Shown: positions 6,451-14,817, counted from the stretch's first letter. The stretch: 16,020 nt of DNA from an uncultured Anaerolineaceae bacterium (GCA_937967805.1 CALBTC010000213.1:1-16020), one strand, 5' to 3'. A program made the numbers and translations. The notes: generated by a model not told the origin, from the sequence alone.

Positions 6451-8472
6451 GTGAAGATAACAACGCCGATTTTCTTGATTTTTGTGTGTATGTTTGCCCT
6501 GGCGGCTTGCCAGAATCAGAATGAGGAAAATCTGCCGACGCCGGCGGCTACCATTGCCATTTCCTCCGTCGATGGTGCAGATGAGGGCGAGACAGACGCT
6601 GCCAATCCCGAGCCCACGCCAGAACCAACTGCAGCGGCGTCGCCCACGCCGGCACCGCCAACCCCCACGCCGCTGCCGCCCAAACCGTTGACCGTTTGCC
6701 TGGGCGCGGAACCGACCAGTCTCTTTTTGTATGGGGATGATAGTTTGGCGGCAACGGCCGTACGCCATGCCCTCTATGAAAACCTTTACACCACGCTCAA
6801 CTATGACTATCAGCCTCAGGGCCTGCAAAAGCTGCCCAGCCTGGACGAAGGCGACGCCCGCATTGGTCTGGTAGAGGTAAACGAAGGCGACCTGATTGTG
6901 AATTCGGCGGGGAACGTCGTCTTTTTGGTGCCGGGGGTGCAGTTTGTCCGCGGTGATGGTGAGTTTATCACCTTTGACCGCAGCCTGACGGCCGAAGATG
7001 CCGAACCGCTGCTCATGCAGCAAATGACGGTTGATTTCACCTTCCAGCCGATGACCTGGTCCGATGGCACGCCGGTTACTGCCGCTGATTCGGTATTCAG
7101 CTACGAAATCGCCGCCGCGACGGAGCTGGCCAACGTGCAGCGTAAAATCGAACGTACTGCCAGCTATGAAGCCGACGGCGATCTCACCGCTACGTGGGTC
7201 GGACTGCCCGGCTTCCTGGACCCGGAATATTTCACCAACGTCTGGACGCCGCTGCCGCAGCACCAGTTGGGTGACTTCACCGCCGCCGAACTGCTGGCCG
7301 AGGATTCTGCCGCGCCGCAGCCGCTGAGCAGCGGCCCGTTTGTGCTCGATGAGTGGCGGCAGGGGGAAGCGCTCATCCTGCGCAACAATCCCTATTACTA
7401 TCGGGCGGACCTGAACCTGCCCCACATTACCGAGCTGACGCTGCGATTTGACCTGGCTGGCGAAACGGCCGTCAACCAGATCGCCGCCGGATGTGACATC
7501 GTCACCCACGATGCCATCAACCTGAGCCAGACGCCGGACGTGCTGGCCGCCGCCGAGGCGGGCGAGCTGTTAGCCACCTTTGTCTCCAACAACATCTTCG
7601 AGCATATCGACTTTGGCATTAACTCCTGGGAAAATTATGGCGATGGGGCGCGCAACGGCCGTCCCGACTGGTTTGAAGACGTGCGCGTGCGGCGAGCCAT
7701 CACCCTCTGCACCAACCGGCAGCAGTTGGTGGATGAGATCACCTACGGCCAATCCCGCATTTTGCACGCCTACATCCCAGACGACCATCCACTCTATCCC
7801 GAGACGGCACAAGCGTGGGATTTTGATCCGGCGGCAGGCAACATCCTGCTGGACGAAGTTGGCCTGGAAGACACCGATGGCGACGGCTTCCGCGAGCTGG
7901 TCGAACGGGACCTGAGCAGCACCATCGTGGCTACGACCACCATGAGCATCACCCTGGGCACCAACAGCGAAAGCGACATCCGCCTGCGCATCAACGAATT
8001 GGTGGCTGCCGATTTGGCCGAGTGTGGCATTCACGTTGACCTTTATGATGTAAATGCCAATGACTGGTTTGCCGACGGGCCGTTTAGCCCCCTGTTTGGC
8101 CGTCGTTTCGATCTGGCGACGTTTGCCTGGCGCACCGACATTCGCCCGCCGTGCAGCCTTTACCTGAGCAGCAACGTCACCGGACCGGAAGAACGAGGGT
8201 TTGGCGGCTGGGGCAACATCAACGCCACCGGCTGGATTGATGAAGAATATGATGCGGCCTGCAATGCAGCGCTGTCGGCGCTGCCCGGCACGCCGGAGTA
8301 CGCGGAAAATCATTTGGAAGCAGCCCAGATTTTTACCGAAGAGCTGCCGATTATTCCGCTGTTTCATTATTTGAAGACGGCCGTTACCCGACCCACCGTC
8401 CTTAACTTCCAGCCAGACGCCTCCCAACCGTCCGAACTGTGGAATCTAGCGGAGATTGACATTGAAGAATAG
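6451..8472 (+). CDS. Family 5 extracellular solute-binding lipoprotein (peptide/oligopeptide ABC type)
   Basis: A frame of about 673 residues from a GTG at 6451. This start gives a textbook lipoprotein signal 'MKITTPIFLIFVCMFALAAC' with lipidated Cys20, has GGAAG upstream and avoids overlap with the preceding gene. An in-frame ATG at 6409 would add 14 residues and overlap it by 34 bases. After a Pro/Thr-rich spacer (about 37-78) the family 5 domain starts at 'LTVCLGAEPTSLF'. Typical features follow: 'LYENLYTTLNYDYQPQGL', 'VDFTFQPMTWSDGTPVTAADSVFSYE', 'FLDEW'-like 'SGPFVLDEWRQGEALILRNNPYYY', 'VRRAITLCTNRQQLVDEITYGQS', a calcium-loop-like 'DTDGDGFREL', and the end 'AAQIFTEELPIIPLFHY'. The family captures peptides, nickel or sugars for ABC permeases. 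No permease or ATPase gene is adjacent, so the partner and ligand are unknown. Confidence 0.93.
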   Translation: MKITTPIFLIFVCMFALAACQNQNEENLPTPAATIAISSVDGADEGETDAANPEPTPEPTAAASPTPAPPTPTPLPPKPLTVCLGAEPTSLFLYGDDSLAATAVRHALYENLYTTLNYDYQPQGLQKLPSLDEGDARIGLVEVNEGDLIVNSAGNVVFLVPGVQFVRGDGEFITFDRSLTAEDAEPLLMQQMTVDFTFQPMTWSDGTPVTAADSVFSYEIAAATELANVQRKIERTASYEADGDLTATWVGLPGFLDPEYFTNVWTPLPQHQLGDFTAAELLAEDSAAPQPLSSGPFVLDEWRQGEALILRNNPYYYRADLNLPHITELTLRFDLAGETAVNQIAAGCDIVTHDAINLSQTPDVLAAAEAGELLATFVSNNIFEHIDFGINSWENYGDGARNGRPDWFEDVRVRRAITLCTNRQQLVDEITYGQSRILHAYIPDDHPLYPETAQAWDFDPAAGNILLDEVGLEDTDGDGFRELVERDLSSTIVATTTMSITLGTNSESDIRLRINELVAADLAECGIHVDLYDVNANDWFADGPFSPLFGRRFDLATFAWRTDIRPPCSLYLSSNVTGPEERGFGGWGNINATGWIDEEYDAACNAALSALPGTPEYAENHLEAAQIFTEELPIIPLFHYLKTAVTRPTVLNFQPDASQPSELWNLAEIDIEE

Positions 8473-8509
8473 TTTGGCTTGGCAAGGTGTGCGCTGTTTA
8501 GCGGTTTTA

Positions 8510-8618
8510 GGGATGCTTCGGGGGACCTCAGCATGACAAAAAGAGGTTGCTTGGCAAGCGGCAACACTGTCTAGCGAGAGACCCAAACTTGTCATTTTGA
8601 GCGCAGCGAAAAATCCCT
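8510..8618. repeat. Degenerate inverted dispersed repeat (TCATTTTGAGCGCAGCGAA type)
   Basis: The right arm TGTCATTTTGAGCGCAGCGA and following bases (8590-8618, ending ATCCCTC) pairs imperfectly with the left arm 8510-8538 (GGGATGCTTC ... CTCAGCATGACA). I recognise the right arm as a variant of a short intergenic sequence, TCATTCTGAGCGAAGCGAAGAATC, seen dispersed in many bacterial genomes. A small GCTTGGCAAGC palindrome lies between the arms. It fills most of the 191-base gap between the solute-binding-protein gene and pth, and could act as a transcript-end structure or be a worn non-autonomous element. Confidence 0.55.
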
Positions 8619-8663
8619 CTGAAGCAGGTCGGGTAGAACCTTTGCCATAGGACGTGACCGAAC

Positions 8664-9311
8664 GTGGACTTTTGGCGTAGATTTTTTAGCCGCCGGACAA
8701 AACCGGCGGATGAATTCAAGATGAACGACGCAGAGCGATTTTTGATTGTCGGCCTGGGCAACCCCGGCCGCAAATACCGGGGCAACCGGCACAACATCGG
8801 CTTCATGGCGGTCGATACGCTGGCGGCTGCCTACAATATAGAGAGCAGCAAGGTGCAGAACAAGGCGATTGTGGGCAACGGCCGTATCCAAGACCAAAAT
8901 GTCATCATCGCCAAGCCGCAAACTTACATGAACAACAGCGGCGACGCCGTTGGACCCCTGGCCCGCTACTACAAAGTGCCGCCGGAAAACGTGCTGGTTG
9001 TCTACGACGAGCTCGATTTACCCTTTGGCACCATTCGCCTGCGCGAGAAAGGTGGGGCGGGCGGTCACAATGGCATGAAGTCGATCATCAATCATCTCGG
9101 GCAGGAGTTTCCCAGGGTGCGGCTGGGAATCGGCCGTCCGCCAGGGCAGATGCCCGTGCCCGCCTACGTGCTGCAAGACTTTGGTAAAGACGACCTGCCG
9201 CTGCTGGATGACGTCCTGGCCGAAGCCGTCCGCGCCATCGAAACCTACCTGCGGGAGGGCATTCAACTGGCGATGTCAAGGCATAATGGCAACCTTGTGA
9301 ATGAAGAATAA
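8664..9311 (+). CDS. pth: Peptidyl-tRNA hydrolase
   Basis: Releases tRNA from peptidyl-tRNA that drops off stalled ribosomes by hydrolysing the ester bond; cytosolic and generally essential. The 215-residue frame carries all family landmarks: 'FLIVGLGNPGRKYRGNRHNIGF' with Asn33 and catalytic His43, 'KPQTYMNNSG' with Asn90, 'VVYDELDLPFG' with Asp115, and 'GGAGGHNGMKS' with Asn136. These match E. coli Asn10, His20, Asn68, Asp93 and Asn114. The chosen GTG at 8664 gives a 19-residue basic extension (MDFWRRFFSRRTKPADEFK) before the canonical start. ATG 8721 would give 196 residues, the usual length. The extension contains no disruption, and related Chloroflexota enzymes seem to carry similar N-termini, but the start is open. 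mfd follows 72 bases downstream. Confidence 0.95.
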   Translation: MDFWRRFFSRRTKPADEFKMNDAERFLIVGLGNPGRKYRGNRHNIGFMAVDTLAAAYNIESSKVQNKAIVGNGRIQDQNVIIAKPQTYMNNSGDAVGPLARYYKVPPENVLVVYDELDLPFGTIRLREKGGAGGHNGMKSIINHLGQEFPRVRLGIGRPPGQMPVPAYVLQDFGKDDLPLLDDVLAEAVRAIETYLREGIQLAMSRHNGNLVNEE

Positions 9312-9323
9312 TGATTTTAGCGG

Positions 9324-9365
9324 CTAGTTGTTGGTGGCTAGTAACGACCAGCCACTAGCAACTAA
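9324..9365. repeat. Imperfect palindrome between pth and mfd
   Basis: CTAGTTGTTGGTGGCTAGT (9324-9342) pairs with ACCAGCCACTAGCAACTAA (9347-9365), 15 of 19 positions Watson-Crick, with a 4-base loop. The arms are themselves built from GCTAGT/GGCTAGT-like subrepeats. No T-tract follows, so it is not a standard terminator; it is more likely a REP-type intergenic repeat or an mRNA-stabilising hairpin. Confidence 0.55.
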
Positions 9366-9383
9366 CACCTATTTACTAACACA

Positions 9384-12300
9384 ATGACAGTTTCTGGACT
9401 CCTCAACATCTTCAACGAACTGCCCGCTTTTGGCCAGCTCATGGCGGAGCTGGACGAGAAAAAAGTGGTTCCGCCCTTGACCCTGCCGACCAGTGCGCGA
9501 ACGGCCGTTCTCGCCCAACTCTATCTCCAGCGAGACATGCCCGTTGTGCTGATCACCGGCAAGGTAGAGTCTGCTTCTGCCTGGATTCAGGCGCTGGAAA
9601 TGTGGCTACCCCCCGGTGACGTGATGCGCCGCCTGCCCGAACCGACGCCGCTGCCCTATGATCGTGGCCCCTGGAGCGAACGCTGCCGCGCCGACCGCCT
9701 TACCGTGCTCACCCGGCTGATGGCCGGGCAGCATCCGCAAATACCTGCCACTGAACAGCCGCCGCTTATCGTCACCTCGGCCCGCGCTTTTTTGCAGAAA
9801 ACCATGCCCAAGCGCCGCTTCGTGACCAGCACGCGGGTGCTGCGCGTCGGCCAAATCATCGATTTGGAAAAGTTGACCGAAACGTGGTTGGGCATCGGCT
9901 ACGAAGAAATGAGCGTGGTAGAAGCGCCCGCACAGTTCAGCCGGCGCGGGGGCATCATCGATATTTTCCCGGTGGCTACGAATCTGCCCGTGCGTATTGA
10001 GCTATTTGGCGACGAGATCGAAACGATGCGCACTTTTGATCCGTCCACGCAGCGATCTATTGATGTTGAGGACAGCGGTGCCGTGGAAACGATCATCGTG
10101 CCGCCCACGCGGGAAGCGCTGCCCGCCGTGGCCCAGGAATTTGCCCTCTCCTTGCCCGAGGACCTCGATCCGCAGCCGGATGAGGGCAGCCTGCCTTCCT
10201 GGCGCGACGACATCCCTGATTTGCGGGCGGGGAATGCGTTCCCCAACCTGGAATATTATTTGCCGCTGCTCTACCCGCAGCCGGCCAGCCTGCTGGATTA
10301 TTTACCGGAGGATGCGCTGGTGGTGGTGGACGATTGGCAGGCGCTGGCAACGGCCGTAACTGAACTGCACGACCATGCCGACCAGATGGCCAACGAACAA
10401 ACCAGCCTGCCGCCTAACTACCGGAGTCCACTTTTTGCCTGGGACCAGATGGCAGACCTTTTAAACTGGTGGCAGCCGTTGATTTTGGGTGATGGACCGG
10501 AGAGTGATGAGAGGGAACGGCCGTATCTAGATCTAGCCACTTCTTTTGAGCCGGGTCCACGTTATGGGGGGCAGGTACGGCCGTTGCTCACCCAGCTCAA
10601 ATCGGCCCAAAAAGAAGGCGATCGCGTTGTTGTACTCAGCCAGCAAGCCGCCCGCCTTAAAGACCTGTGGCGCGAAGAACTGCGCGACATCAAACCCGAA
10701 AGCCTCCTCCTCCGCGGCGGCCTGACTGGCGAGGATAACGGCGATGAAACATCGTCTGGTCACCCGGTCACCTTGTCACCTGGTCACCCTGTCCAAACCC
10801 TCCCCGACCTCCCCGAGCCCGGCTCCCTCACCTTTGTCCAGGGTGCGCTGCCCGAAGGCTTTGTCCTGGTGCGGCGCGAAGACGGCGAGATTTTGCTCGA
10901 TTTGCTGACGGATGCCGAGATATTTGGCTGGAACCGGCCGGCACCACGCCGCTGGCGCTCGCCGCGCCCCATTGCCCCCGAAGCCCGCTTTGCCGACATC
11001 ACCGCCGGGGATTACGTGGTGCATCTTGAATATGGGATCGGCCGTTTTGCCGGGCTGGTGGTGCGCAACATTGGCGGCATGGAGCGCGAATATTTGCTGA
11101 TGGAGTACGCCAACGGCGACACGCTCTACGTGCCGGCTCATCACGCCGACCGCCTGAGTAAGTGGGTTGGCTCTGACGAACGGCCGCCCACGCTGCACCG
11201 CCTGGGTGAACGCTCCTGGACCCAGGCCAAGGCCAAAGCGCAAAAAGCGGCCGACGAGCTGGCCGACGAACTGCTCGACCTGTACGCTACGCGCGAAACC
11301 ATTGCCGGGCACGCCTTCTCTCCGGACAGCGAGTGGCAGGCGGAGCTGGAAGCCAGCTTCCCCTACCGCGAAACGGAAGACCAGCTGCGGGTCATTGCCG
11401 AGGTGAAGGCCGATATGGAGCAGTCCCAGCCGATGGACCGCCTGATTTGCGGCGACGTCGGCTACGGCAAAACAGAAGTGGCCCTGCGCGCGGCGTTCAA
11501 AGCTGTGATGGACAGCAAGCAGGTGGCGATTTTGGTGCCGACCACGGTGCTGGCGCAGCAGCATTACAATACATTTTATGAGCGGTTACGGCCGTTCCCC
11601 GTCAAAGTAGAAATGCTTTCCCGCTTCCGTACCCAGGCGCAGCAGGAGCGGATTGTGAAAAATTTAAGGAACGGCCGTGTCGATATCGTCATCGGCACCC
11701 ACCGCCTGCTCTCCGATGATATTTCCTTCAAGGATTTGGGGCTGGTCATCATTGACGAAGAGCAGCGCTTTGGCGTGGCCCACAAAGAGCGGCTCAAGCA
11801 GTGGCGTACTGAAGTAGATGTGCTGACGATGACCGCCACGCCGATTCCCCGAACGCTCTACATGAGCCTCACCGGCGTGCGCGACATCAGCATCATCGAC
11901 ACAGCGCCAGCCGAGCGGCTGCCGGTGCAAACGTATGTCGGCGCCTTTGACGAGACGCGCCTGAAGCGTGCTTTGCAGCGCGAGCTAGACCGGGGCGGGC
12001 AAGTGTTCCTGGTGCACAACCGGGTGCAAACCATCGACATCATCCACAAACAAATTCAGCGGCTGGTACCCGAAGCGCGCGTCGCCATCGGCCATGGCCA
12101 GATGAGCGAGCGGCAGCTGGAGCGCATCATGACCGATTTTGATGAGGGCAACATTGACGTACTCATCAGCACCACCATTATCGAAAGCGGGCTGGACATT
12201 CCCAACGCCAACACCCTCATCGTCGATCGGGCCGACCGCTTTGGCTTATCGCAAATGTATCAGCTACGCGGCCGGGTGGGCCGTGGGGCCAAGCGGGCTT

Positions 12301-13028
12301 ATGCTTACTTTTTCCACGCGCCGTGGCGCACCCTCAACGAAGATGCCCGCCTGCGCCTGGAAACCATCGCCGAGCAAACGGAGCTAGGGGCCGGCTACCA
12401 GATAGCCCTGCGCGACATGGAAATTCGTGGCGCGGGCGATTTACTCGGCGGGCAGCAAAGCGGGCATATTTCGGCCGTGGGCTTTGATTTATACACCAAG
12501 CTGCTGGCCAACGCCGTCAAGCGGCGCAAAGCCGAGCGGCGCGGCGAAGTTCTGCCTGCCGAACTGCCGGAAGCGACGCTCATTGACGTGCCGCTGGCGG
12601 CTTACGTGCCGCCCGACTACGTGCCGGACCCGGCGCTGCGCCTGCGCCTTTACCGGCGCATGGCCATGCTGGGCGATCTGCTTGAAATTGACGAGATGGC
12701 TGAGGAGTTGGCCGATCGGTTTGGTCCAATTCCTGATCCGGTACACCATTTACTGTATCAGCTGAGGATCAAGGCGTTGGCCGAACGGGCGCAGGTAACG
12801 GCCGTAACCACCGAAGCCGGCCAGATCAAAATTCGCCTGCTGGACCTGGAAGGGATCGACCGTTTCCGCTTGCAGCGCTTCCTGGGCGAAACAGTCCGCG
12901 TCAGCCGCAAGGCAATCTGGATGCCCCGCGACCTGAGCACCAAAGAGTGGCAGGTGACGCTGGTGCAGGTCTTGGAGCGGCTTGCCTCATTTGAACGAGA
13001 CAAGATGAAGCTGGAAAAGAATAATTAA
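9384..13028 (+). CDS. mfd: Transcription-repair coupling factor Mfd
   Basis: A 1214-residue ATP-dependent translocase that pushes stalled RNA polymerase off damaged DNA and recruits UvrA. The N-terminal part holds the UvrB-like module ('[18 protein letters not shown]' near 90; '[14 protein letters not shown]...[16 protein letters not shown]' near 185-215). The RNA-polymerase-interacting CarD-like domain begins near 536 ('[14 protein letters not shown]'). Helicase motifs are Walker [10 protein letters not shown] (690-698), Walker B DEEQ (791-794) with '[11 protein letters not shown]', '[18 protein letters not shown]', '[16 protein letters not shown]', and QLRGRVGR (960-967). The C-terminal regulatory domain runs from about 1050. 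It is slightly longer than E. coli Mfd, partly from a linker near 455-475 carrying an 8-base tandem repeat. The ATG at 9384 has no visible Shine-Dalgarno. It lies in a same-strand run after pth, a grouping also known in Firmicutes. Confidence 0.97.
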   Translation: MTVSGLLNIFNELPAFGQLMAELDEKKVVPPLTLPTSARTAVLAQLYLQRDMPVVLITGKVESASAWIQALEMWLPPGDVMRRLPEPTPLPYDRGPWSERCRADRLTVLTRLMAGQHPQIPATEQPPLIVTSARAFLQKTMPKRRFVTSTRVLRVGQIIDLEKLTETWLGIGYEEMSVVEAPAQFSRRGGIIDIFPVATNLPVRIELFGDEIETMRTFDPSTQRSIDVEDSGAVETIIVPPTREALPAVAQEFALSLPEDLDPQPDEGSLPSWRDDIPDLRAGNAFPNLEYYLPLLYPQPASLLDYLPEDALVVVDDWQALATAVTELHDHADQMANEQTSLPPNYRSPLFAWDQMADLLNWWQPLILGDGPESDERERPYLDLATSFEPGPRYGGQVRPLLTQLKSAQKEGDRVVVLSQQAARLKDLWREELRDIKPESLLLRGGLTGEDNGDETSSGHPVTLSPGHPVQTLPDLPEPGSLTFVQGALPEGFVLVRREDGEILLDLLTDAEIFGWNRPAPRRWRSPRPIAPEARFADITAGDYVVHLEYGIGRFAGLVVRNIGGMEREYLLMEYANGDTLYVPAHHADRLSKWVGSDERPPTLHRLGERSWTQAKAKAQKAADELADELLDLYATRETIAGHAFSPDSEWQAELEASFPYRETEDQLRVIAEVKADMEQSQPMDRLICGDVGYGKTEVALRAAFKAVMDSKQVAILVPTTVLAQQHYNTFYERLRPFPVKVEMLSRFRTQAQQERIVKNLRNGRVDIVIGTHRLLSDDISFKDLGLVIIDEEQRFGVAHKERLKQWRTEVDVLTMTATPIPRTLYMSLTGVRDISIIDTAPAERLPVQTYVGAFDETRLKRALQRELDRGGQVFLVHNRVQTIDIIHKQIQRLVPEARVAIGHGQMSERQLERIMTDFDEGNIDVLISTTIIESGLDIPNANTLIVDRADRFGLSQMYQLRGRVGRGAKRAYAYFFHAPWRTLNEDARLRLETIAEQTELGAGYQIALRDMEIRGAGDLLGGQQSGHISAVGFDLYTKLLANAVKRRKAERRGEVLPAELPEATLIDVPLAAYVPPDYVPDPALRLRLYRRMAMLGDLLEIDEMAEELADRFGPIPDPVHHLLYQLRIKALAERAQVTAVTTEAGQIKIRLLDLEGIDRFRLQRFLGETVRVSRKAIWMPRDLSTKEWQVTLVQVLERLASFERDKMKLEKNN
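10757..10788 (+). repeat. Four-copy 8-bp tandem repeat inside mfd
   Basis: TGGTCACC, CGGTCACC, TTGTCACC and TGGTCACC follow head to tail. They encode part of '[16 protein letters not shown]' (about 457-472), in the linker before the RNA-polymerase-interacting domain. The frame stays open. The local codon and residue pattern differs from the flanks and looks like an inserted intergenic-type repeat. Confidence 0.7.
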
Positions 13029-13105
13029 TTGTGAATTGAGAATCGTGAATTGTGAACGGGTCAGATCATTCACAATTCCCCATTCATCATTTACAATTCA
13101 CAATT
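13027..13105. repeat. AATTGTGAATTG-type imperfect inverted repeat between mfd and next gene
   Basis: The left arm 13027-13056 contains AATTGTGAATTG and GTGAATTGTGAA. The right arm 13069-13105 contains TTCACAATTCCCC and TTTACAATTCACAATT, an imperfect reverse complement of the left. It begins within the mfd stop codon and ends just before the ribosome site of the next gene. It is a simple-sequence, AT-rich spacer element of the kind dispersed in many bacterial genomes. Confidence 0.6.
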
Positions 13106-13118
13106 TTTAGGGATTGAT

Positions 13119-13490
13119 ATGGATATCAAGTTTTTTGAAGACCCGTTTGAAGGGCCGAAACCTCGGGAAGAGGTGCGCATTAAGCAGCTAGGGTTGTACA
13201 TGCATGAAGACGGCCGTCGCGTGGCGGTCGGGTTTGACATGACGCCGTTTTTGGAACGGCCGTCCATTCAGGTCACCTTCACCAATGAGCGGGGCGAAGA
13301 AGCCGGTTCGCTGCACGTCATCGAGACGCTGCAAACCAACTTTAGCCTGACGGTGCATTTGCGCGATAGGGAACCGACGGATAGTTATGAGGTTACGGCC
13401 GTCGTCTACTACGCCACCCCGGAAACCGAGCGTGTCAACGTCCACACCCTCACCCGCACCTTAGACCGCACCACCCCCGGCGAACAGTAA
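13119..13490 (+). CDS. Small conserved hypothetical protein, beta-rich
   Basis: A 123-residue soluble protein with no signal peptide or membrane segment. AGGG before ATG 13119 is well placed. The sequence alternates hydrophobic and charged residues as in a beta-sandwich: 'VRIKQLGLYMHEDGRRVAVGFDM', 'SIQVTFTNERGEEAGSLHVIE', 'FSLTVHLRD', 'SYEVTAVVYY'. There is no Cys, no recognisable catalytic motif and no family I can name. Three ACGGCCGT octamers within 372 bases (13210, 13256, 13395) are unusually dense. It follows mfd on the same strand, 90 bases downstream, and is followed by two hairpins. The intact frame, good start and typical composition argue that it is real. Confidence 0.8.
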   Translation: MDIKFFEDPFEGPKPREEVRIKQLGLYMHEDGRRVAVGFDMTPFLERPSIQVTFTNERGEEAGSLHVIETLQTNFSLTVHLRDREPTDSYEVTAVVYYATPETERVNVHTLTRTLDRTTPGEQ

Positions 13491-13503
13491 AAAGATGTTA
13501 TCA

Positions 13504-13536
13504 AGATTGGTTCAATCTCCAAGATTGAACCAATCT
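13504..13536. repeat. 15-bp perfect hairpin just after the small conserved gene
   Basis: AGATTGGTTCAATCT (13504-13518) and AGATTGAACCAATCT (13522-13536) are perfect reverse complements with a 3-base loop, 13 bases after the TAA at 13490. No T-tract follows, so on its own it is not a classic terminator. It may be a dispersed repeat or a 3'-end stabilising structure. Confidence 0.75.
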
Positions 13537-13546
13537 GTTGGACGCG

Positions 13547-13580
13547 AAAAGCCGCCGCTGTGCCCGCAGCGGCGGCTTTT
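13547..13580. terminator. Bidirectional rho-independent terminator
   Basis: AAAAGCCGCCGCTG (13547-13560) and CAGCGGCGGCTTTT (13567-13580) form a perfect 14-bp GC-rich stem with a 6-base loop. The A4/T4 ends give a short U-run in both directions. It lies between convergent genes (small conserved protein on plus, recombinase-like gene on minus), so it can end both transcripts. Confidence 0.88.
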
Positions 13581-13638
13581 CAAGAGGAAAACAATGTTTA
13601 AGCACTCCTGTAACGCCATTGCTTCCCAAAAAGTTCCC

Positions 13639-13673
13639 ACTTCTCACTTTTTACTTCTCACTCATCACTTCTC
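13639..13673. repeat. 14-bp tandem repeat overlapping the recombinase-like stop codon
   Basis: ACTTCTCACTTTTT (13639-13652), ACTTCTCACTCATC (13653-13666) and the partial ACTTCTC (13667-13673) follow with a 14-base period. The repeat runs into the 3' end of the minus-strand gene and supplies its TGA TGA double stop. It may have replaced an earlier C-terminus. Confidence 0.55.
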
Positions 13674-14630
13674 TTCCGCCTCACTCCCTTCTTGCTCCGT
13701 CAGCCTTTCCAGCTTCGACTTCGTCTCCCGCCACGTAATTTTAGACAGCCCCAGCTTTTGCCGGATGTCGTCCGGTTCCTCTTTGGCGCGCCAGTCGCGC
13801 ATGGTAGAGGCCCAGCGCAGGTTTTCAAAGGAGAGCAGGCCGCGATCCAGGCCCGCATCATCGCCTACATCGCGCAGGATGTATTCCAGGTTGCGCGGCG
13901 TACAGGTAAACAATGTGTCCGGCGGTTCGTATTGGTCAAGATATTCATCCAGCACTTCCAGCCATTCCGATTCAAGGGGCAGCTTGCGCTCCTTGTAGCG
14001 CAGGCGGGGGTTGGCGTAACGCACGAACAACATTGGCTGGTCCGGATTGCTGCGGTCGATGTGGTTGGGCACAATGGCCATCGCTTCCCCTTTTTTGATG
14101 CCGGTTTGCAGCAGCAGAGTCAGCAGCAGGTGGGGCCGGGCGTCCGGTTTTTGCTCCTCATTTCCTTGCCGGATCTGCTCGGTGACGACCAGCGCTTTGG
14201 CCAGATCCTCTTCGCTGGGAATGGTGGGAAGAGGACTTTTGACGCTGCGCTGAATAACGGCCGCAGATGGATCATTGGGCAGCACGCCGGCCTCGTGCAG
14301 CCAGCCGAAGAATACTTTCAAAGTAGTCACGCGGCGGGCATATGACTTGGGGCTGCACGGCACGCCGCGCTCCTCCAGCAGCCAATGGAGAAAATCGTTT
14401 AGATTATTGGTGCCAATCTCGCCAATGGGTTGGCCGATGCCTAGATATTTGCCCAGCAGACGCACATCACTGGCGAAGGCTTTAATTGTGTTTAGGGCGA
14501 ACCCTTCGTCGCGCATATGGGTTTCAAAAAGGCCCAATGCCGCCTGGATGGAGGCGTCGGCCGAAAGGGGTGGGGCATCTTGTTTAGGGGGAAGTTTATC
14601 TGGTGAAATTAAAGGTTGTTGCTCGCTCAC
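13665..14630 (-). CDS. Tyrosine-recombinase-like protein lacking most catalytic residues
   Basis: About 321 residues, numbered from GTG 14630; GGAG lies nine bases before it, while a TTG at 14636 is too close to that site. Residues 26-120 match the SAM-like core-binding domain of integrases ('LGLFETHMRDEGFALNTIKAFASDVRLLGKYLG'). The rest follows the catalytic fold of XerC/D. In place of TGLRxSE it has TGIKKGE (Arg to Lys179). The beta-strand Lys is kept in 'YKERKLPLE' (K213). HxLRH becomes ENLRW (only Arg272 kept), LGHS becomes LGLS, and the nucleophile region reads 'ITWRETKSKLERL' with no Tyr. So it probably binds DNA without cutting it. The frame is intact and has its own promoter, which argues for a retained function rather than a pseudogene. 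A chromosomal regulator or structural protein is one possibility. No att-like repeats or phage genes are nearby. Confidence 0.82.
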   Translation of the reverse strand: MSEQQPLISPDKLPPKQDAPPLSADASIQAALGLFETHMRDEGFALNTIKAFASDVRLLGKYLGIGQPIGEIGTNNLNDFLHWLLEERGVPCSPKSYARRVTTLKVFFGWLHEAGVLPNDPSAAVIQRSVKSPLPTIPSEEDLAKALVVTEQIRQGNEEQKPDARPHLLLTLLLQTGIKKGEAMAIVPNHIDRSNPDQPMLFVRYANPRLRYKERKLPLESEWLEVLDEYLDQYEPPDTLFTCTPRNLEYILRDVGDDAGLDRGLLSFENLRWASTMRDWRAKEEPDDIRQKLGLSKITWRETKSKLERLTEQEGSEAEEK

Positions 14631-14645
14631 GCTCAATCGCTCCTT

Positions 14646-14677
14646 TACGTGAAGTTCTAAACCCTACGTGAATTTCT
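14646..14677 (-). promoter_or_regulatory. 13-bp direct repeats ahead of the recombinase-like gene
   Basis: On the minus strand AGAAATTCACGTA (14677-14665) and AGAACTTCACGTA (14658-14646) are near-identical direct repeats with a 19-base period. They lie between the proposed promoter and the GGAG ribosome site. The spacing of about two helical turns fits an operator bound by two protomers on one DNA face; autoregulation by the neighbouring DNA-binding protein is inference. Confidence 0.5.
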
Positions 14678-14695
14678 TTTCGTATAGACAGGAAG

Positions 14696-14722
14696 ATTAG
14701 AACATTTGAACGGTTTTGTCAA
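14696..14722 (-). promoter_or_regulatory. Sigma70-type promoter of the recombinase-like gene
   Basis: On the minus strand a perfect TTGACA (14722-14717) is followed after 15 bases by TCTAAT (14701-14696), five of six matches to the -10 consensus. TAATCT at 17-base spacing is an alternative. The expected start of transcription near 14690 places the two direct repeats in the leader. Confidence 0.55.
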
Positions 14723-14817
14723 GACGGCCGCTTAATTGTTACTTAATTCTTTCTAAGAGGGCGTCGCCGAAAAGGTCTATCTAAAAAGTGAAACCGTACA
14801 ATTGAATGTTGGAATTC

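Noticed and set aside
6418..7509. Minus-strand open frame (363 codons) opposite the solute-binding-protein gene
   Set aside because: Arg/Gly-rich translation with no motif and no ribosome site; a shadow of the family 5 binding-protein gene.
7570..8427. Minus-strand open frame (285 codons) in the same gene
   Set aside because: Same reason: antisense shadow of a well-supported coding region.
13639..13673. CRISPR-like short repeats
   Set aside because: The units are contiguous, only 14 bases long, without spacers; no cas genes are present.
13665..14630. An integrative element or prophage bounded by the recombinase-like gene
   Set aside because: No flanking direct repeats, no tRNA, no other mobile-element genes, and the catalytic residues are missing.
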